Below, one piece after another: positions 1 to 10,373 of a stretch of 64,000 nucleotides of DNA (within the stretch, counting starts at the first letter, position 1; each line of letters starts with the position of its first letter). The notes under the pieces are model-generated. The model saw nothing but the letters and a program-made list of their open reading frames with translations, had not been told where the DNA came from and ran no database searches. The stretch is from NCBI RefSeq assembly GCF_023898315.1, contig NC_064614.1, positions 1,050,660,432 to 1,050,724,431 of the forward strand, written 5' to 3'. This DNA comes from Schistocerca nitens. Taxonomy: Eukaryota; Arthropoda; Insecta; Orthoptera; Acrididae. The position numbers and the translations under genes were made by a program.

Positions 1-2120
1 TAGGTAGATTCGTTACATTTAGTAAGTGTTCTACCAATAAAACGTAGTCTTTTGGTTGCCTTCCCCCCGACACTTTCTATGTGATCTTTCCCATTTAAAT
101 TGTTCGTAATTGTAATTCCTAGATATTTACTTGAATTTACGACATTTAGATGTGACTGATTTATCGTGTAACCGAAGTTTAACGGATTTCTTTTAGCACT
201 CATGTGGATGATTTCACACTTTTCATTATTTAGGGTCAGCTGCCAATTTTCACACTATTCAGGCTTCTTTTGAAATCATTTTGCAATTTCTTTTCATCTT
301 CTGATGAGTTTATTAACGATAAACAACAGCATTATCTGCAAACAACCTAAGATGGCTGCTCAGATTGTCTCTTAAATCGTTTATATAGATAAGGAATAGC
401 AGGGGACTTATAACACCACATATCTTGGGTAACGTCAGAAATCACTTCTCTGTTACTCGATGGCTTTCCGTCAGTTTCTCCGAACTGTGACCTCCCTGAC
501 AGAAAACTACGAATCAAATCACGTAACTGAGAAGTTATTCCATAAGCACGAAATTTCACTGCAAGCCGCTTGTGAGGTACAGTGTTAAAAGCGCTTTGGA
601 AATTTAGAAATGCGAAATCACTTTTATATCCTTTCTCAATAGCACTCAACACTTCGTATGTGTAAAAAATTAGTTGTGTTTCACAGGAACGATGTTTTCT
701 GACCCGCTTTGACCGTGTGTCAATACGCCGTTCTCCAGGAGGTAATGCATAATGCTCGAGCTCAGTATATGTTCCAAAATCCTACTGCATATCGACGTTA
801 ATTATATGGACCTTTAATTCACTACTAGCTTTCTTGAATATTGGTGTGATTTGTTCAACTTCTCAGTCTTTAGGTACGGATGTTTAGTCTAGGGCGCGGT
901 TCAGTATGATTTTTAAGTATGGGGCTATAGTATCAGGATACACTGAAAGGAAACTAATTGGTATACAGTCTCGACAGGAAGACTTGCTGTTATTAAGTGG
1001 GTTAAGTATCCTACTCAGATGATATCTACTTTTAAGTTACTCATATTCGAATTTTTGAATATTTACTACGTCTTCTTTAGTGAACGTATTTCCAGAGGCT
1101 GTGTGTAGTAAGTCTGCTTTTGCAGCACTGTCGTCAATAGTATTTCCATTGCTACCGCGTAGAGAAGGCATTGACTGTGGATTGCCGTTAGCATAGTTTA
1201 TATACGATCAGAATCTGTTTGAATTTCCTGCCAGGTTTGGAGACAAAGTTACGCTGTGGAAACTATTACAGTCATCTCGCTAAAGTTCAAGCTTCTGTAA
1301 ACGCCAGTCAGAGATTTTGCGTTCGTTTGAATTTGGCATTCGTTTTTCATTGATTCTACAACAGTGCTCTGACCTGTTTTGTGTACCGAGGAGAATCAGG
1401 CCCGTCGAATGTTAATTTATTTTACTTGCTGTCGATCCTATTTCTTTGAATTCAAGGCATATATTGTCTGCACTTACATTGTTCATTTGGAAGGAGTGAA
1501 GATTGTCTCTCAGGAAGGCGTCAAGTCAATTTTTATCCTATTTTCAACAGATATATTTTTCGTTTATTTTTGGAGGATTTGGTGGTTACAATATTCATTC
1601 TCGCTTCTACAACCCTTACTATTTGCGTGGGCTCATGAACTAACTGCTGGAAATAATTTTCAGAGAACGTGTTTAGCACAATTTAGGATGACGTTTTATG
1701 GGTACCTCCGTATTTAAACATGTTTCGCCAACATATCGAGGATAAATTAAAGTCACCAACAAGTGTAATTGTATGAGTCGGGAATACGTTTTAAATTAAA
1801 CTCAAGTTTTCTTTGAAGCTTTCAGTAATTTTATCATGCGAATTGGAAGGTCGGTAGATGGATGCAAATATTATTTGATTCCGGTTGCCAAGATTGATCT
1901 CTGCTCAAACTAACTCCCAGGAACCATCTTCTTCAATTTCGCTACAAGATAGACTACTTCTAACAGCAAAAAAGACGTCACTGCCAACTTTGTTTAGTCT
2001 ATCATTAGGGAACACCGTTAGGGTCTTCGAAAAATTAAATTATTGAATAATATTATAATGAAAATTGAGATAAAGATGAATGTTGTCCCATTAAACGTAT
2101 CTCCGGCTTTGGCCAGCTTT
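1..2120 (-). pseudogene. CR1-like LINE ORF2: endonuclease and reverse transcriptase remnant
   Basis: ORF2 of such LINEs nicks target DNA with an APE-type endonuclease and reverse-transcribes its own RNA. Minus-strand translation of about 2050-1700 gives endonuclease-like segments (SDVFFAVRSSLSC, then ASIYRPSN, then VGDFN). At 652-347 there is an RT segment with the 'FLNFQSAFNTVPHKRL' type of motif around the first catalytic Asp; the Asp itself is replaced by Asn. Positions 240-1 encode an RT thumb-like segment (NNEKCEIIHMS, SSKYLGITI). Several frameshifts and stops separate these pieces, so it is dead. The protein is cut by the left window edge. Confidence 0.75.
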
Positions 2121-2124
2121 CGGT

Positions 2125-2579
2125 GCCTATAACGATTTCAGCGCCAATGCTTTCTGTTAGCGGTTGGAGCTCTGGTACTTTCACAAAAGAGTTACAGCTT
2201 TTATACCGTACTACCTGTACCTACAATGGTACCTGTATCTATTCCTATGTTCGACCTGCACTCTATGAGACTGAAGCCGTTTTTGTAATTCCCCGAGACC
2301 CTCTGACCTAAAATACCGCCCAGTCCACGCCACACAGCCACTGCCACCCTTGTAGCCGCCTCGTTCATGTAGTGGACTCCTGACCTACTCAGCGGAACCC
2401 GAAGCCCAACCACCAAATGGCGCAAGTCGACGAATCTGCATCCTGCACGGTCGCAGAACCGTCTGAGTCTCTGACTCAGACCCTTTAATCGGCTCTATAC
2501 CAAAAGCCCGCTATCGGTCCTGTCGACTATGCTGCAAATGGTGAGCTCTGCTTTCATCTCGCAAGCAAGACTGGCAGTT
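2125..2579 (-). pseudogene. CR1-like LINE ORF1, C-terminal half (SGNH/esterase type)
   Basis: Minus-strand translation shows the segment ending 'GLRVPLSRSGVHYMNEAA', which matches the end of the ORF1 at 60700-61590. In SGNH hydrolases the final block carries a catalytic His, and the GVH here is in the right place. Many CR1-type ORF1 proteins carry an esterase-like domain; its role in retrotransposition is not settled. The upstream half of the same ORF lies at 9684-10163, on the far side of Gypsy element A. The reading frame is broken and the piece is not functional. Confidence 0.7.
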
Positions 2580-2584
2580 TTTAC

Positions 2585-3019
2585 TGTGGGGTCCTGCCCA
2601 CTCGTCTCATATAGGGTGCCTTAAAGGATGCTGCGTTCGCGGAATGCTCTACAACAATTCAAGAAAATAACATTAGTAGTTTTATTTCAATAAAGCAGGT
2701 TGACAATACTTAACTTGAATGTACAAAGGTGTCATAAGCGATGGGCGACATGCAGCATAAATCCGAGTCCTTGCTATGCTCAGAGTTCAAACAAGCAATG
2801 GATATGGATCACTACTATTTGATATCGTAGTACTCTCTGATAGGCCGTGCTAATACTCCACTAATGTTCGGCCGAGGCTGGCAGGAGTGGCGCTTATATT
2901 GACTTCTTGCAGAGGTCGCTGCTGTCGTGGCGCAGCGGGTTATTGGCTGACGTCGCCTCACCGCCTTCCTGGTCTTGCGTTCTTCCTCTTCGTTCCGGCT
3001 ATGTGGTTGCGCCAGATCA
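2585..3019 (-). repeat. 3' LTR of Gypsy element A
   Basis: 435 bp beginning TGTGGGGTCC and ending AGATCA on the plus strand. Its right part (2757 onwards) is homologous to 9396-9678, the 5' LTR of the same element. The outer edge abuts the TTTAC duplication and the inner edge abuts a polypurine tract, as expected for a 3' LTR in a minus-strand element. Confidence 0.8.
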
Positions 3020-3037
3020 TTCTCCTCCCCTCCCCCT
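3020..3037 (-). promoter_or_regulatory. Polypurine tract of Gypsy element A
   Basis: On the minus strand this is an uninterrupted purine run (GGGGGAGGGGAGGAGAA) directly next to the TG that opens the 3' LTR. This is the usual plus-strand primer of LTR retrotransposons, and its position independently fixes the LTR edge. Confidence 0.78.
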
Positions 3038-3111
3038 GCAGGGGACGTCAAGCTTCCGGCCGCACCCCGCCATCCGGCCTGCGGTCTGGCGGGAACATCC
3101 CCATAAAACGA

Positions 3112-3617
3112 TCAGAAGGGCACTTCCTGCTGCCATGAACCAGATGAAGAAGGCGGCGACTGCTGTTGCGGTATGGGAGGCTCCAGCTCCATCGATAGGA
3201 CGAGAGGAGGCTGAGAATGCGAAGGCTCCGTCTCAATGGGATTGTCCCGCGGTGTCGCGATGACATCCTCTGGCGGCTGCTGTGGCCGCGCTGTCCTCTG
3301 GATCCTCGAATCTGGGGGAAGGGAGACTGAAAGATCATCGTGTATACGGCAGAGGCGAAGTTCATTTTGATGGCAATGCTGCAAGCCATCAGGACCGGAA
3401 AAATGATACATGCAAGCACCAAGTCGATGGACGATGTCGCCTCGCGCCCACCGTCTGCTGCCGCTGAAATCCCTGTAAAAGACAATATCATGCGGCGCGA
3501 AGTGATACTTGCGGACTTCCTTCGGCGCCGGATGCTGAGGAGGGTGGCGCAGGTTGAGCAGTGTGCGATGCGGGCGGCCGCGAAGCAGTTCCGCCGGCGA
3601 TGGTCCATCTCGTGGGT
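3112..3617 (-). pseudogene. Gypsy A pol, integrase C-terminal domain and tail
   Basis: Minus-strand translation, shifting frame once, gives the integrase C-terminal pattern: an ELLRGRPHRT-type segment, then a segment around 'YRDF', then 'MYHFSGPDGLQHCHQNELRL' (Gly-Pro-x-Gly followed by H-x-N-x-L-R), and a proline-rich tail ending at 3112. Such a module follows the catalytic core in Gypsy integrases. It continues directly from the core at 5067 once the hAT-like insertion and one copy of its 8-bp duplication are removed. Confidence 0.72.
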
Positions 3618-3625
3618 GCGAACAA

Positions 3626-3735
3626 TAGAGATGGGGGATCCGCTCTTGAACTAATTCATAGAGTTGAATCTTTCAAAGGAGTGAACAATCAGTGATTCAG
3701 AAAAAAAGAACGGTAGCTCCAAACATTTCCCACGG

Positions 3736-3772
<37 letters not shown>

Positions 3773-5058
3773 GGAGCATATCAGCAGCGCCTCTGCTGGT
3801 CAGAGCACAGTGCACGCCACACAACACAGCCAGCGCCGGCCTCTGCCCTGCTTCTACCTTGGCTGCCTGCATTGTGCAGTGCCCCATTGGATTTTGTGTT
3901 TCACATATGCCGTGCCGTCTCTGTGCGTCGTCTGCCGTGTGCAGTGTCTGGCGCAGCTTAACTTCGCATCGCACTCTGTCGGCGATCATTTCAGTCGCAC
4001 GACCTGCCCTCTGGGCAGTTGATGCGAGCAACAGGACAGAGAGCCACCTAGCGGATAACATAGGAACTACTTGCAAAAACCTGCTCGCAAGGGAACCGAC
4101 GATTTGGCTCGGAGCGGGTGAGCTCCCCCCACCCTCGGAACTCGCCCGCTCAACGCTCACCCCACCGCTCACCCCACCGTCTCGACTCTAGCCAGAGCGT
4201 TGAGCAAAGCGACTCAGGTGTCACTCTGGTCTCTGCGGTCTCAGCTCATGCAGTAATACAGCTCGCGGCTCGACCTGCTCGACTCAGCGCCTCTGCATCG
4301 GAGTTCCTCTCTACTGGATATTGTTCTTCGTAGTAATACCGCTATGTATATTACATTATTATGTTATGGATACATCAATCGTTTTTATTTTATTTTTATT
4401 TGTTTAAACTGATTAGATTAGGTTCCTGATGACTCCTCTTACCATAGGATTTTTATTATGGATACTCGAATTTACGCCTTAATTACGAGCGAACCGATAA
4501 ACGTATCGCAAAATGTGATACACCAATATTTTCCTTGTTTTATTCTGCGTAAGGCTATATGCAGCACTTTCGTTTTACAGTCAAATTTATATATTTTTTT
4601 TCTTATTCTGGTACGGATTTTGCGATTTTAGGCGTCTTCGGAAGGAAACGTTCACTTTAAAAATATATGGCTTGCGATGTATTTGTATGAGGTTAATGAC
4701 ATTTTAATACATTATAGCCAAATATATTGTTAATGTAAATCTCAAGTTACAACATTTTCCGATCACCCAAAAAACCACGATAGTGCAAAATAAATCAATA
4801 ATCAAAAACTTTGTTATATCATGGAAATTTCAATAAACAATACAAAATTCTTACTCATTATCTGTGTTACTTCAAAATAGGATCAAATAAGATCAAAATA
4901 CAGGTATAGTACTGGAATAAACAAAATTTAAAGGGCAATGTGCCTTCCATTTATTTTCTATTGTAAGTGAGTGGTGAGTCATGAAAAAGAGCTAATTCAT
5001 TTCAGGGAGCGAACAGTTCTGATCCAATCTCTGAAAAGAACAGTTTTGCCCATCTCTA
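3626..5058. mobile_element. hAT-like non-autonomous DNA transposon (MITE)
   Basis: 1433 bp flanked by a perfect 8-bp duplication, GCGAACAA (3618-3625 and 5059-5066). Both ends read TAGAGATGGG inward: left TAGAGATGGGGGATCC, right (reverse complement) TAGAGATGGGCAAAAC. Short terminal inverted repeats plus 8-bp duplications are the hallmark of hAT elements. I find no transposase; the ORFs inside are short and unrelated to known families. The interior has a GA microsatellite, a GC-rich left half and an AT-rich right half. Confidence 0.8.
3740..3770. repeat. (GA)n microsatellite
   Basis: About 15 uninterrupted GA units inside the hAT-like MITE. Confidence 0.95.
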
Positions 5059-5066
5059 GCGAACAA

Positions 5067-6433
5067 TGCGAGGCGAAAAGCAGTTGCAATGCTTGATCCC
5101 TGGCGTGTGGGAAGCGAAGTTTGGCCATCTGCTGCTTGAACGTTTGGCTTCGGCGTTTGACTGTTGAAGGAACGGTGTACTAGTTAGATGCCGTACGCAA
5201 TAGCGTTCACAGAATGTGTGTAATTCATTTGACGTGAACTGACGTCCATTGTCCGTCACTATTACTTCAGGTAAACCTTCGAGGCAAAAAAGCCGATGAC
5301 AAAACGTGAATTGTTGTACGTGACGTTGTCATGTTCATGGGAAACCACAATCAACCAACGAGTGTTCCATAACGGTTCCGCAAGTCGATGTGCACACGTT
5401 GCCATGGCGATTGCGACTTAGGCCAAGCAGAGAGTTTTTGTGGCGGAGAGGACTGATTTTCCGCACGTGTGTGACACTGTGACGTCATCTGTTCTATTTG
5501 GGCGACCATACCCTGCCAAGTTCAGTGTTTGCGCACTAACTGTTTCGTACAAACAATCCCCCAGTGTCCTTCGTGAAGTAACTGCAACACTTCTTTTTGC
5601 AAAGCTTTAGGGATCAAAACACGTGACAGTCCACTGTCATTCTGAACAAGAATTACACCTTAGTGTACAGCAAGGCTATGGCGACGTGCAAAGTATCGGC
5701 ACATTACAGTATTCTTTATGCTGTTCAAAGAGTGAGGCCAAGATGTGCGAATACAATTGAGCAAAATGTTCAAATCTCGATCAGCTTCCGCGGCCTGTGC
5801 AATTTTCCTATAGTTCAGCGGAGAAGGTTGAAGCAATTCAGAATCCTGAGCATCTATGTGGCAGCAAGATGCATCAGGAGAGTCAAAGTCTTTGTCAGGG
5901 CCAATCGGAAGACGTAAAAGTGCGTCCGCATTACCTTGTTTAGCTGTCGGACGATACAGAATTTCGTACTGGTATTGAGGCAACAACAAATCCCATTTTA
6001 GCAATTTTTGGGCAGTTCATACACGAACCGGTTTCGTCGGATGAAACAAGGACTGCAAAGGCTTGTGATCCGTCACTAAGTAGAATTTTCTGCCATACAG
6101 GTGGTGAAATTTGGTGACACCACACGCAATTGCCAAAGCCTCGTTTACAGTTTGTGAAGAGTTACATTGGGCGTTGGACAACACTTTAGATGCGAAAGCG
6201 ATAGGTCTGTCTGTGCCAAACAATTCTTTGCGAAAGCACTGCACCGATTCCGTAAGAAGATGGTCAACTTGCAATACGACTGGTTTGTCAGGATCAAAGT
6301 GAATTAAGCATCGTTCACTGAGCAATGCATCTTTAAGCTTTTGGAAAGCTATTTCTCACTCATCTGTCCAAACAAAGGGGACATACAATGGAGCTATGAA
6401 TTTTGCATCATTCTGTATGAACCGAATATAATG
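5067..6433 (-). pseudogene. Gypsy A pol: RNase H and integrase core
   Basis: From 6433 downwards the minus strand encodes the end of RT, then RNase H (6325-6017: GTDRPIAFASKVLSNAQCN, then YLVTDHKPLQSLF), then a linker (6004-5660: YEILYRPTAKQGNADALLRL). An HHCC zinc-finger region follows around 5620-5470 (LHEGHWG then SQCH). The integrase core ends with TDNGRQFTSNELHTFC at 5259-5200, carrying the second catalytic Asp. Several stops and frameshifts make it non-functional. It joins the RT at 8355 after removal of the Tc1-like element and LTR B. Confidence 0.8.
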
Positions 6434-7851
6434 CACTCCTGGAAATTGAAATAAGAACACCGTGAATTCATTGTCCCAGGAAGGGGAAACTTTATTGATA
6501 CATTCCTGGGGTCAGATACATGATCACACTGACAGAACCACAGGCACATAGACACAGGCAACAGAGCATGCACAATGTCGGCACTAGTACAGTGTATATC
6601 CACCTTTCGCAGCAATGCAGGCTGCTATTCTCCCATGGAGACAATCGTAGAGATGCTGGATGTAGTCCTGTGGAACAGCTTGCCATGCCATTTCCACCTG
6701 GCGCCTCAGTTGGACCAGCGTTCGTGCTGGACGTGCAGACCGCGTGAGACGACGCTTCATCCAGTCCCAAACATGCTCAATGGGGGACAGATCCGGAGAT
6801 CTTGCTGGCCAGGGTAGTTGACTTACACCTTCTAGAGCACGTTGGGTGGCACGGGATACATGCGGACGTGCATTGTCCTGTTGGAACAGCAAGTTCCCTT
6901 GCCGGTCTAGGAATGGTAGAACGATGGGTTCGATGACGGTTTGGATGTACCGTGCACTATTCAGTGTCCCCTCGACGATCACCAGCGGTGTACGGCCAGT
7001 GTAGGAGATCGCTCCCCACACCATGATGCCGGGTGTTGGCCCTGTGTGCCTCGGTCGTATGCAGTCCTGATTGTGGCGCTCACCTGCACGGCGCCAAACA
7101 CTCATACGACCATCATTGGCACCAAGGCAGAAGCGACTCTCATCGCTGAAGACGACACGTCTCCATTCGTCCCTCCATTCACGCCTGTCGCGACACCACT
7201 GGAGGCGGGCTGCACGATGTTGGGGCGTGAGCGGAAGACGGCCTAACGGTGTGCGGGACCGTAGCCCAGCTTCATGGAGACGGTTGCGAATGGTCCTCGC
7301 CGATACCCCAGGAGCAACAGTGTCCCTAATTTGCTGGGAAGTGGCGGTGCGGTCCCCTACGGCACTGCGTAGGATCCTACGGTCTTGGCGTGCATCCGTG
7401 CGTCGCTGCGGTCCGGTCCCAGGTCGACGGGCACGTGCACCTTCCGCCGACCACTGGCGACAACATCGATGTACTGTGGAGACCTCACGCCCCACGTGTT
7501 GAGCAATTCGGCGGTACGTCCACCCGGCCTCCCGCATGCCCACATACGCCCTCGCTCAAAGTCCGTCAACTGCACATACGGTTCACGTCCACGCTGTCGC
7601 GGCATGCTACCAGTGTTAAAGACTGCGATGGACCTCCGTATGCCATGGCAAACTGGCTGACACTGACGGCGGCGGTGCACAAATGCTGCGCAGCTAGCGC
7701 CATTCGACGGCCAACACCGCGGTTCCTGGTGTGTCCGCTGTGCCGTGCGTGTGATCATTGCTTTTGTACAGCCCTCTCGCAGTGTCCGGAGCAAGTATGG
7801 TGGGTCTGACACACCGGTGTCAATGTGTTCTTTTTTCCATTTCCAGGAGTG
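6434..7851 (-). mobile_element. Tc1-like DNA transposon, copy 1
   Basis: 1418 bp with terminal inverted repeats: it starts CACTCCTGGAAATTG and ends with CCATTTCCAGGAGTG. It is nearly identical to copy 2 at 39439-40860. The right flank is TA. The left flank is TG where TA is expected; restoring TA makes the interrupted Gypsy pol frame read cleanly across the site, so the left target base appears to have mutated after insertion. It lies inside Gypsy A, next to LTR B. Confidence 0.92.
6584..7605 (-). pseudogene. Tc1-like transposase with a 1-nt frameshift (copy 1)
   Basis: The start codon equivalent to copy 2 is at 7605. After about 20 codons a one-base deletion near 7545 (CCCACATACGCC against CCCACTATACGCT in copy 2) shifts the frame, and the rest is open as a 319-aa frame from 7543. 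The body has the paired helix-turn-helix DNA-binding region, then the DDE catalytic residues in VVFSDESRF, FQQDNARPH and SPIEHVW. Apart from the frameshift it differs from copy 2 at only a few residues, so it died recently. Confidence 0.88.
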
Positions 7852-7861
7852 TAGTTCATTT

Positions 7862-8349
7862 TGTGGTGTCACCGCCAGACACCACATTTGCTAGGTGGTA
7901 GCCTTTAAATCGGCCGCGGTCCGTTAGTATACGTCGGACCCGCGTGTCGCCAGTATCAGTGATTGCAGACCGAGCGCCGCCACACGGCAGGTCTAGAGAG
8001 ATTTCCTAGCACTCGCCCCAGTTGTACAACCGACTTTGCTAGCGATGGTTCACTGACAAAATACGCTCTCATTCGCCGAGACGATAGTTTAGCATAGCCT
8101 TCAGCTACGTCATTTGCTACGACCTAGCAAGGCGCCATATTCAGTTACTATTGATATTGTGAATCATGTACCGTCAAGACCGACGTTCATCATTAATGGA
8201 TTAAAGTTTATTCCACCAGCTACGTCCGTTTTTCTAAATTCTTATTTCCTTGTCCTGTTCCAGACCTCACGCCAGCCTGCGTGAGCTAAAACGCTTGCAT
8301 TTCGGCCTCCTCTAGTAACACGGTGTTGGCTCTTCTGCCAACCACAACA
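7862..8349 (+). repeat. Solo LTR B of a different Gypsy element
   Basis: 488 bp starting TGTGGTGTCACC and ending CCACAACA, flanked by the perfect 5-bp duplication CATTT (7857-7861 and 8350-8354). I recognise this sequence from memory as a common locust Gypsy LTR (not verified). No internal region or second LTR is present, so it is a solo LTR left by recombination. Orientation is tentative, based on an ATTAAA box towards the right end. Confidence 0.85.
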
Positions 8350-8354
8350 CATTT

Positions 8355-9173
8355 TTCCCAAAACTGACTGCAAGTCTGTGATATTGTGAGGAACTGGAAA
8401 ATCTCGTATGGCTAACAAATGCGACTGAAGAAGATGTACACCCCGACTGCTTATGACATTACCAAGATACTGCAACTCAGGTTTAAAAAATTACACTTGT
8501 GCAGTCTACACTTCAGTCCTGCATCAGATAACACAGGAAGCAAAGCACGCAAATTTGAAATATGTTCTTAAGGTGTACGACCGGGTACTACAATATCATC
8601 CAAATAGTTTGAACATTTTGGCACTTGTGCAGTCAACTGTTCCAAATACCATTGGAAAATGGCGGGTGCGGAAGCACTGCCAAAAGGTAAAAGCAAATTT
8701 TTAAACAGACCCAAATGAGTATTTACTATACACTTTTTGAGATTCTTCATGGAGAGGTATTTGAAGATACGCGTCGCACAAATCACTTTTTGAAATATAG
8801 CGTCCAGCGCCTAACATGTCCGTGAGATCCTCTTGGCGTGGCAATTGATAAGTATCAATCACAGTTTGTGGGTTGACTGTAGACTTACGTCAACACAGAG
8901 CCGAAAGTGACTTGAAGGTTTGGGGAGCAATACCAGTGGACTTGCCAACTGACTAGTTGATACGGACGCTAAAAATCTGTTATCTTGCAATTCTTTAAGT
9001 TCAGCATCGACTTCGTCCCGTAAGGCTATGGGACCAGTTCTGGCCCGGCAAAATTTCGGCTGAGCATTGTGACGATCCTGCACGCTTGCTAGTAACATTC
9101 TTGGAATATGCTGCATTAATGATGTGTGTGCCGAATTCTTACGTTTGTTCCATTGCAAACGTACGGATTGCAC
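8355..9173 (-). pseudogene. Gypsy A pol: reverse transcriptase
   Basis: Minus-strand segments run in order: 9173-8862 (KFCRARTGPIALRDEVDAEL, then SPLVLLPKPSSHFRLCVD), 8786-8568 (VNTHLGLFKNLLLPFGSASA, then the catalytic NYLDDIVV) and 8475-8355 (MQYLGNVISSRG, LQSVLGK). This is the Ty3/Gypsy RT order, with its YLDD box intact. Frames are broken between segments and within the fingers. No gag or protease lies upstream. Confidence 0.82.
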
Positions 9174-9183
9174 ATGTCCTTCC

Positions 9184-9254
9184 CTACAAACTGCCTAAAG
9201 AGGCATGGTCCAACATTATTACAGAACGTCCATGCCTCTTTAGGCAGTTTGTAG
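9184..9254. repeat. Perfect 25-bp inverted repeat (hairpin)
   Basis: Arm 9184-9208 (starts CTACAAACTGCC) and arm 9230-9254 are exact reverse complements, separated by 21 nt. The hairpin sits just 5' of the surviving RT of Gypsy A, where gag has been lost. It is not explained by the Gypsy family; it may be a small foldback insertion or a repair scar. Confidence 0.85.
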
Positions 9255-9257
9255 TTT

Positions 9258-9395
9258 TAGTGTGTTCGGAAGAAGGCGTGGTTATCCGCGCCGAAACCTA
9301 GGTCAGCATCCGGTTTCAATTTGCAATCGAGGCGGATTCTTTATAATCACCAAATTATTCACGATTGCTGACGCGCTGCACCGTTAAAAGTTCTC
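9258..9395. repeat. Fragment similar to the arms of the 14.1-15.4 kb inverted repeat
   Basis: The stretch with GAAACCTAGGT, CAATCGAGGC and CACGATTGCTGAC matches 15290-15425 in the same order with moderate divergence. It replaces the inner part of the 5' LTR of Gypsy A. The motif style (GAAGAAGG... GAAACC) resembles Penelope-like termini, but this is a guess. Confidence 0.55.
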
Positions 9396-9678
9396 ATAAA
9401 TCTGAGTCCTTGCTATCCACAGTGTTCAAACAAGCAATGGATATGGATCACTACAATCTGATATAGTAGCACTCCCTGCTACGCCGTGCTAATACTCCAC
9501 TAATTTCCGGCTGAGGCTGGCAGGACCGGCTCTTATATTCACTTCTTGCAGAGGTCGCTCTTGTCGTGGCACGATCCTTGTCAGAAAGCTGCTGGCTGTC
9601 GCCACCTCACTGTCTCTCCGCCTTCTCTGGTCTTGCGTTCTTCCTCTTCGTTCTGGCGCTTGTGGTTACGCCAGAACA
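9396..9678 (-). repeat. Partial 5' LTR of Gypsy element A
   Basis: Homologous to the right part of the LTR at 2585-3019 (shared blocks include CAAGCAATGGATATGGATCA and TCTTGCGTTCTTCCTCTTCG). It ends CCAGAACA against the TTTAC duplication. The two LTRs differ at many positions and by small indels, so the element is old compared with the LTR element at 29-38 kb. Confidence 0.75.
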
Positions 9679-9683
9679 TTTAC

Positions 9684-10163
9684 CACTTCCGTTAGCCACT
9701 GGAAAATAAACAGAATCTCCTCTGGTCCAAAATGACACACATCATTGGTACCGACGTGAGCGACCATCTGCAGTTGGCTGCATCCTATTCTGTTTATGGC
9801 ATCCGGAAGGACCCTTTCCATGTCTGGAATGACTCCACCCGTTATGCACAAGGAGCGCACTTTGGCTTTCTTCCCCTCCTTGACAGCCATGTCCCTATGG
9901 GGCCCCATAACATGCCTAACTCCATAGCTCCCAACTACCAATAATCTCACCCTCTGTGATTGCCCAGATCTTGCATGTTGAGAGGTTCCCTCTGAAACAG
10001 GACAAGCAACTGCACCTGGCTGAGGGACAGTTTCAGCCACTGACATCACCTGTAACTGTTCGTCAGACTAACCGGGGAGGCAATACGTGCGGCCCCCTGG
10101 GAAATCCTTCGGCGCCAGCCGTGGCTCGAGTCAATCTCCCACTCGACCACGGATCTGGGGTCC
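9684..10163 (-). pseudogene. CR1-like LINE ORF1, N-terminal half (SGNH/esterase type)
   Basis: The open frame 10049-9666 has RLLVVGSYGV (block I region) and VAHVGTNDVCHFG (block III, GTND). Further upstream, about 10163-10050 in another frame encodes SVVEWEID and ASPVSLTN, matching the 60.7-kb ORF1 (LVVDWEVV, ASPVRLTN). The GTND motif is complete here but lacks its Asp in the 60.7-kb copy. A frameshift near 10050 and the Gypsy A insertion inactivate it. Confidence 0.72.
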
Positions 10164-10176
10164 TCCTTATTTGCAG

Positions 10177-10373
10177 CTGGCCGGGGTGGCCGAGCAGTTC
10201 TAGGCGCTATAGTCTGGAACCACCCGACCGCTACGGTCGCAGGTTCGAATTCTGCCTCTGGCATGGATGTGTGTGATGTCCTTAGGTTAGTTAGGTTTAA
10301 GTAGTTCTAAGTTCTAGGGGACTGATGACCTCAGATGTCCCATAGTGCTCAGAGCCATTTGAACCATTTGGCA
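10177..10373 (+). mobile_element. tRNA-derived SINE, head type 1
   Basis: The head starts CTGGCCGGGGTGGCCGAG (A-box region) followed by GGTTCGAATTC (B box). The body ends CAGAGCCATTTGAACCATT. Flanks carry a 13-bp duplication with one mismatch: TCCTTATTTGCAG (10164-10176) and TCCTCATTTGCAG (10374-10386). Pol III promoter boxes in the tRNA-like head are expected to drive it, with LINE machinery acting in trans. Confidence 0.92.

Larger units (their letters stand above)
2585..9678 (-). mobile_element. Gypsy-type LTR retrotransposon A, gutted and triply invaded
   Basis: Bounded by the 5-bp direct duplication TTTAC at 2580-2584 and 9679-9683. On the minus strand it has a partial 5' LTR (9678-9396), RT (9173-8355), RNase H and integrase (6433-5067), integrase C-terminus (3617-3112), a polypurine tract and a 3' LTR (3019-2585). 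Gag and protease are missing: only about 220 bases separate the RT from the partial 5' LTR, and these hold a hairpin and a Penelope-like repeat. Later insertions are a hAT-like MITE, a Tc1-like transposon and a foreign LTR. The family is Ty3/Gypsy, judged from RT, RNase H and integrase order and motifs. Confidence 0.82.

Noticed and set aside
3048..3608. 186-aa frame as an independent protein
   Set aside because: It is largely the wrong frame over the Gypsy integrase C-terminus, which reads better in a neighbouring frame.
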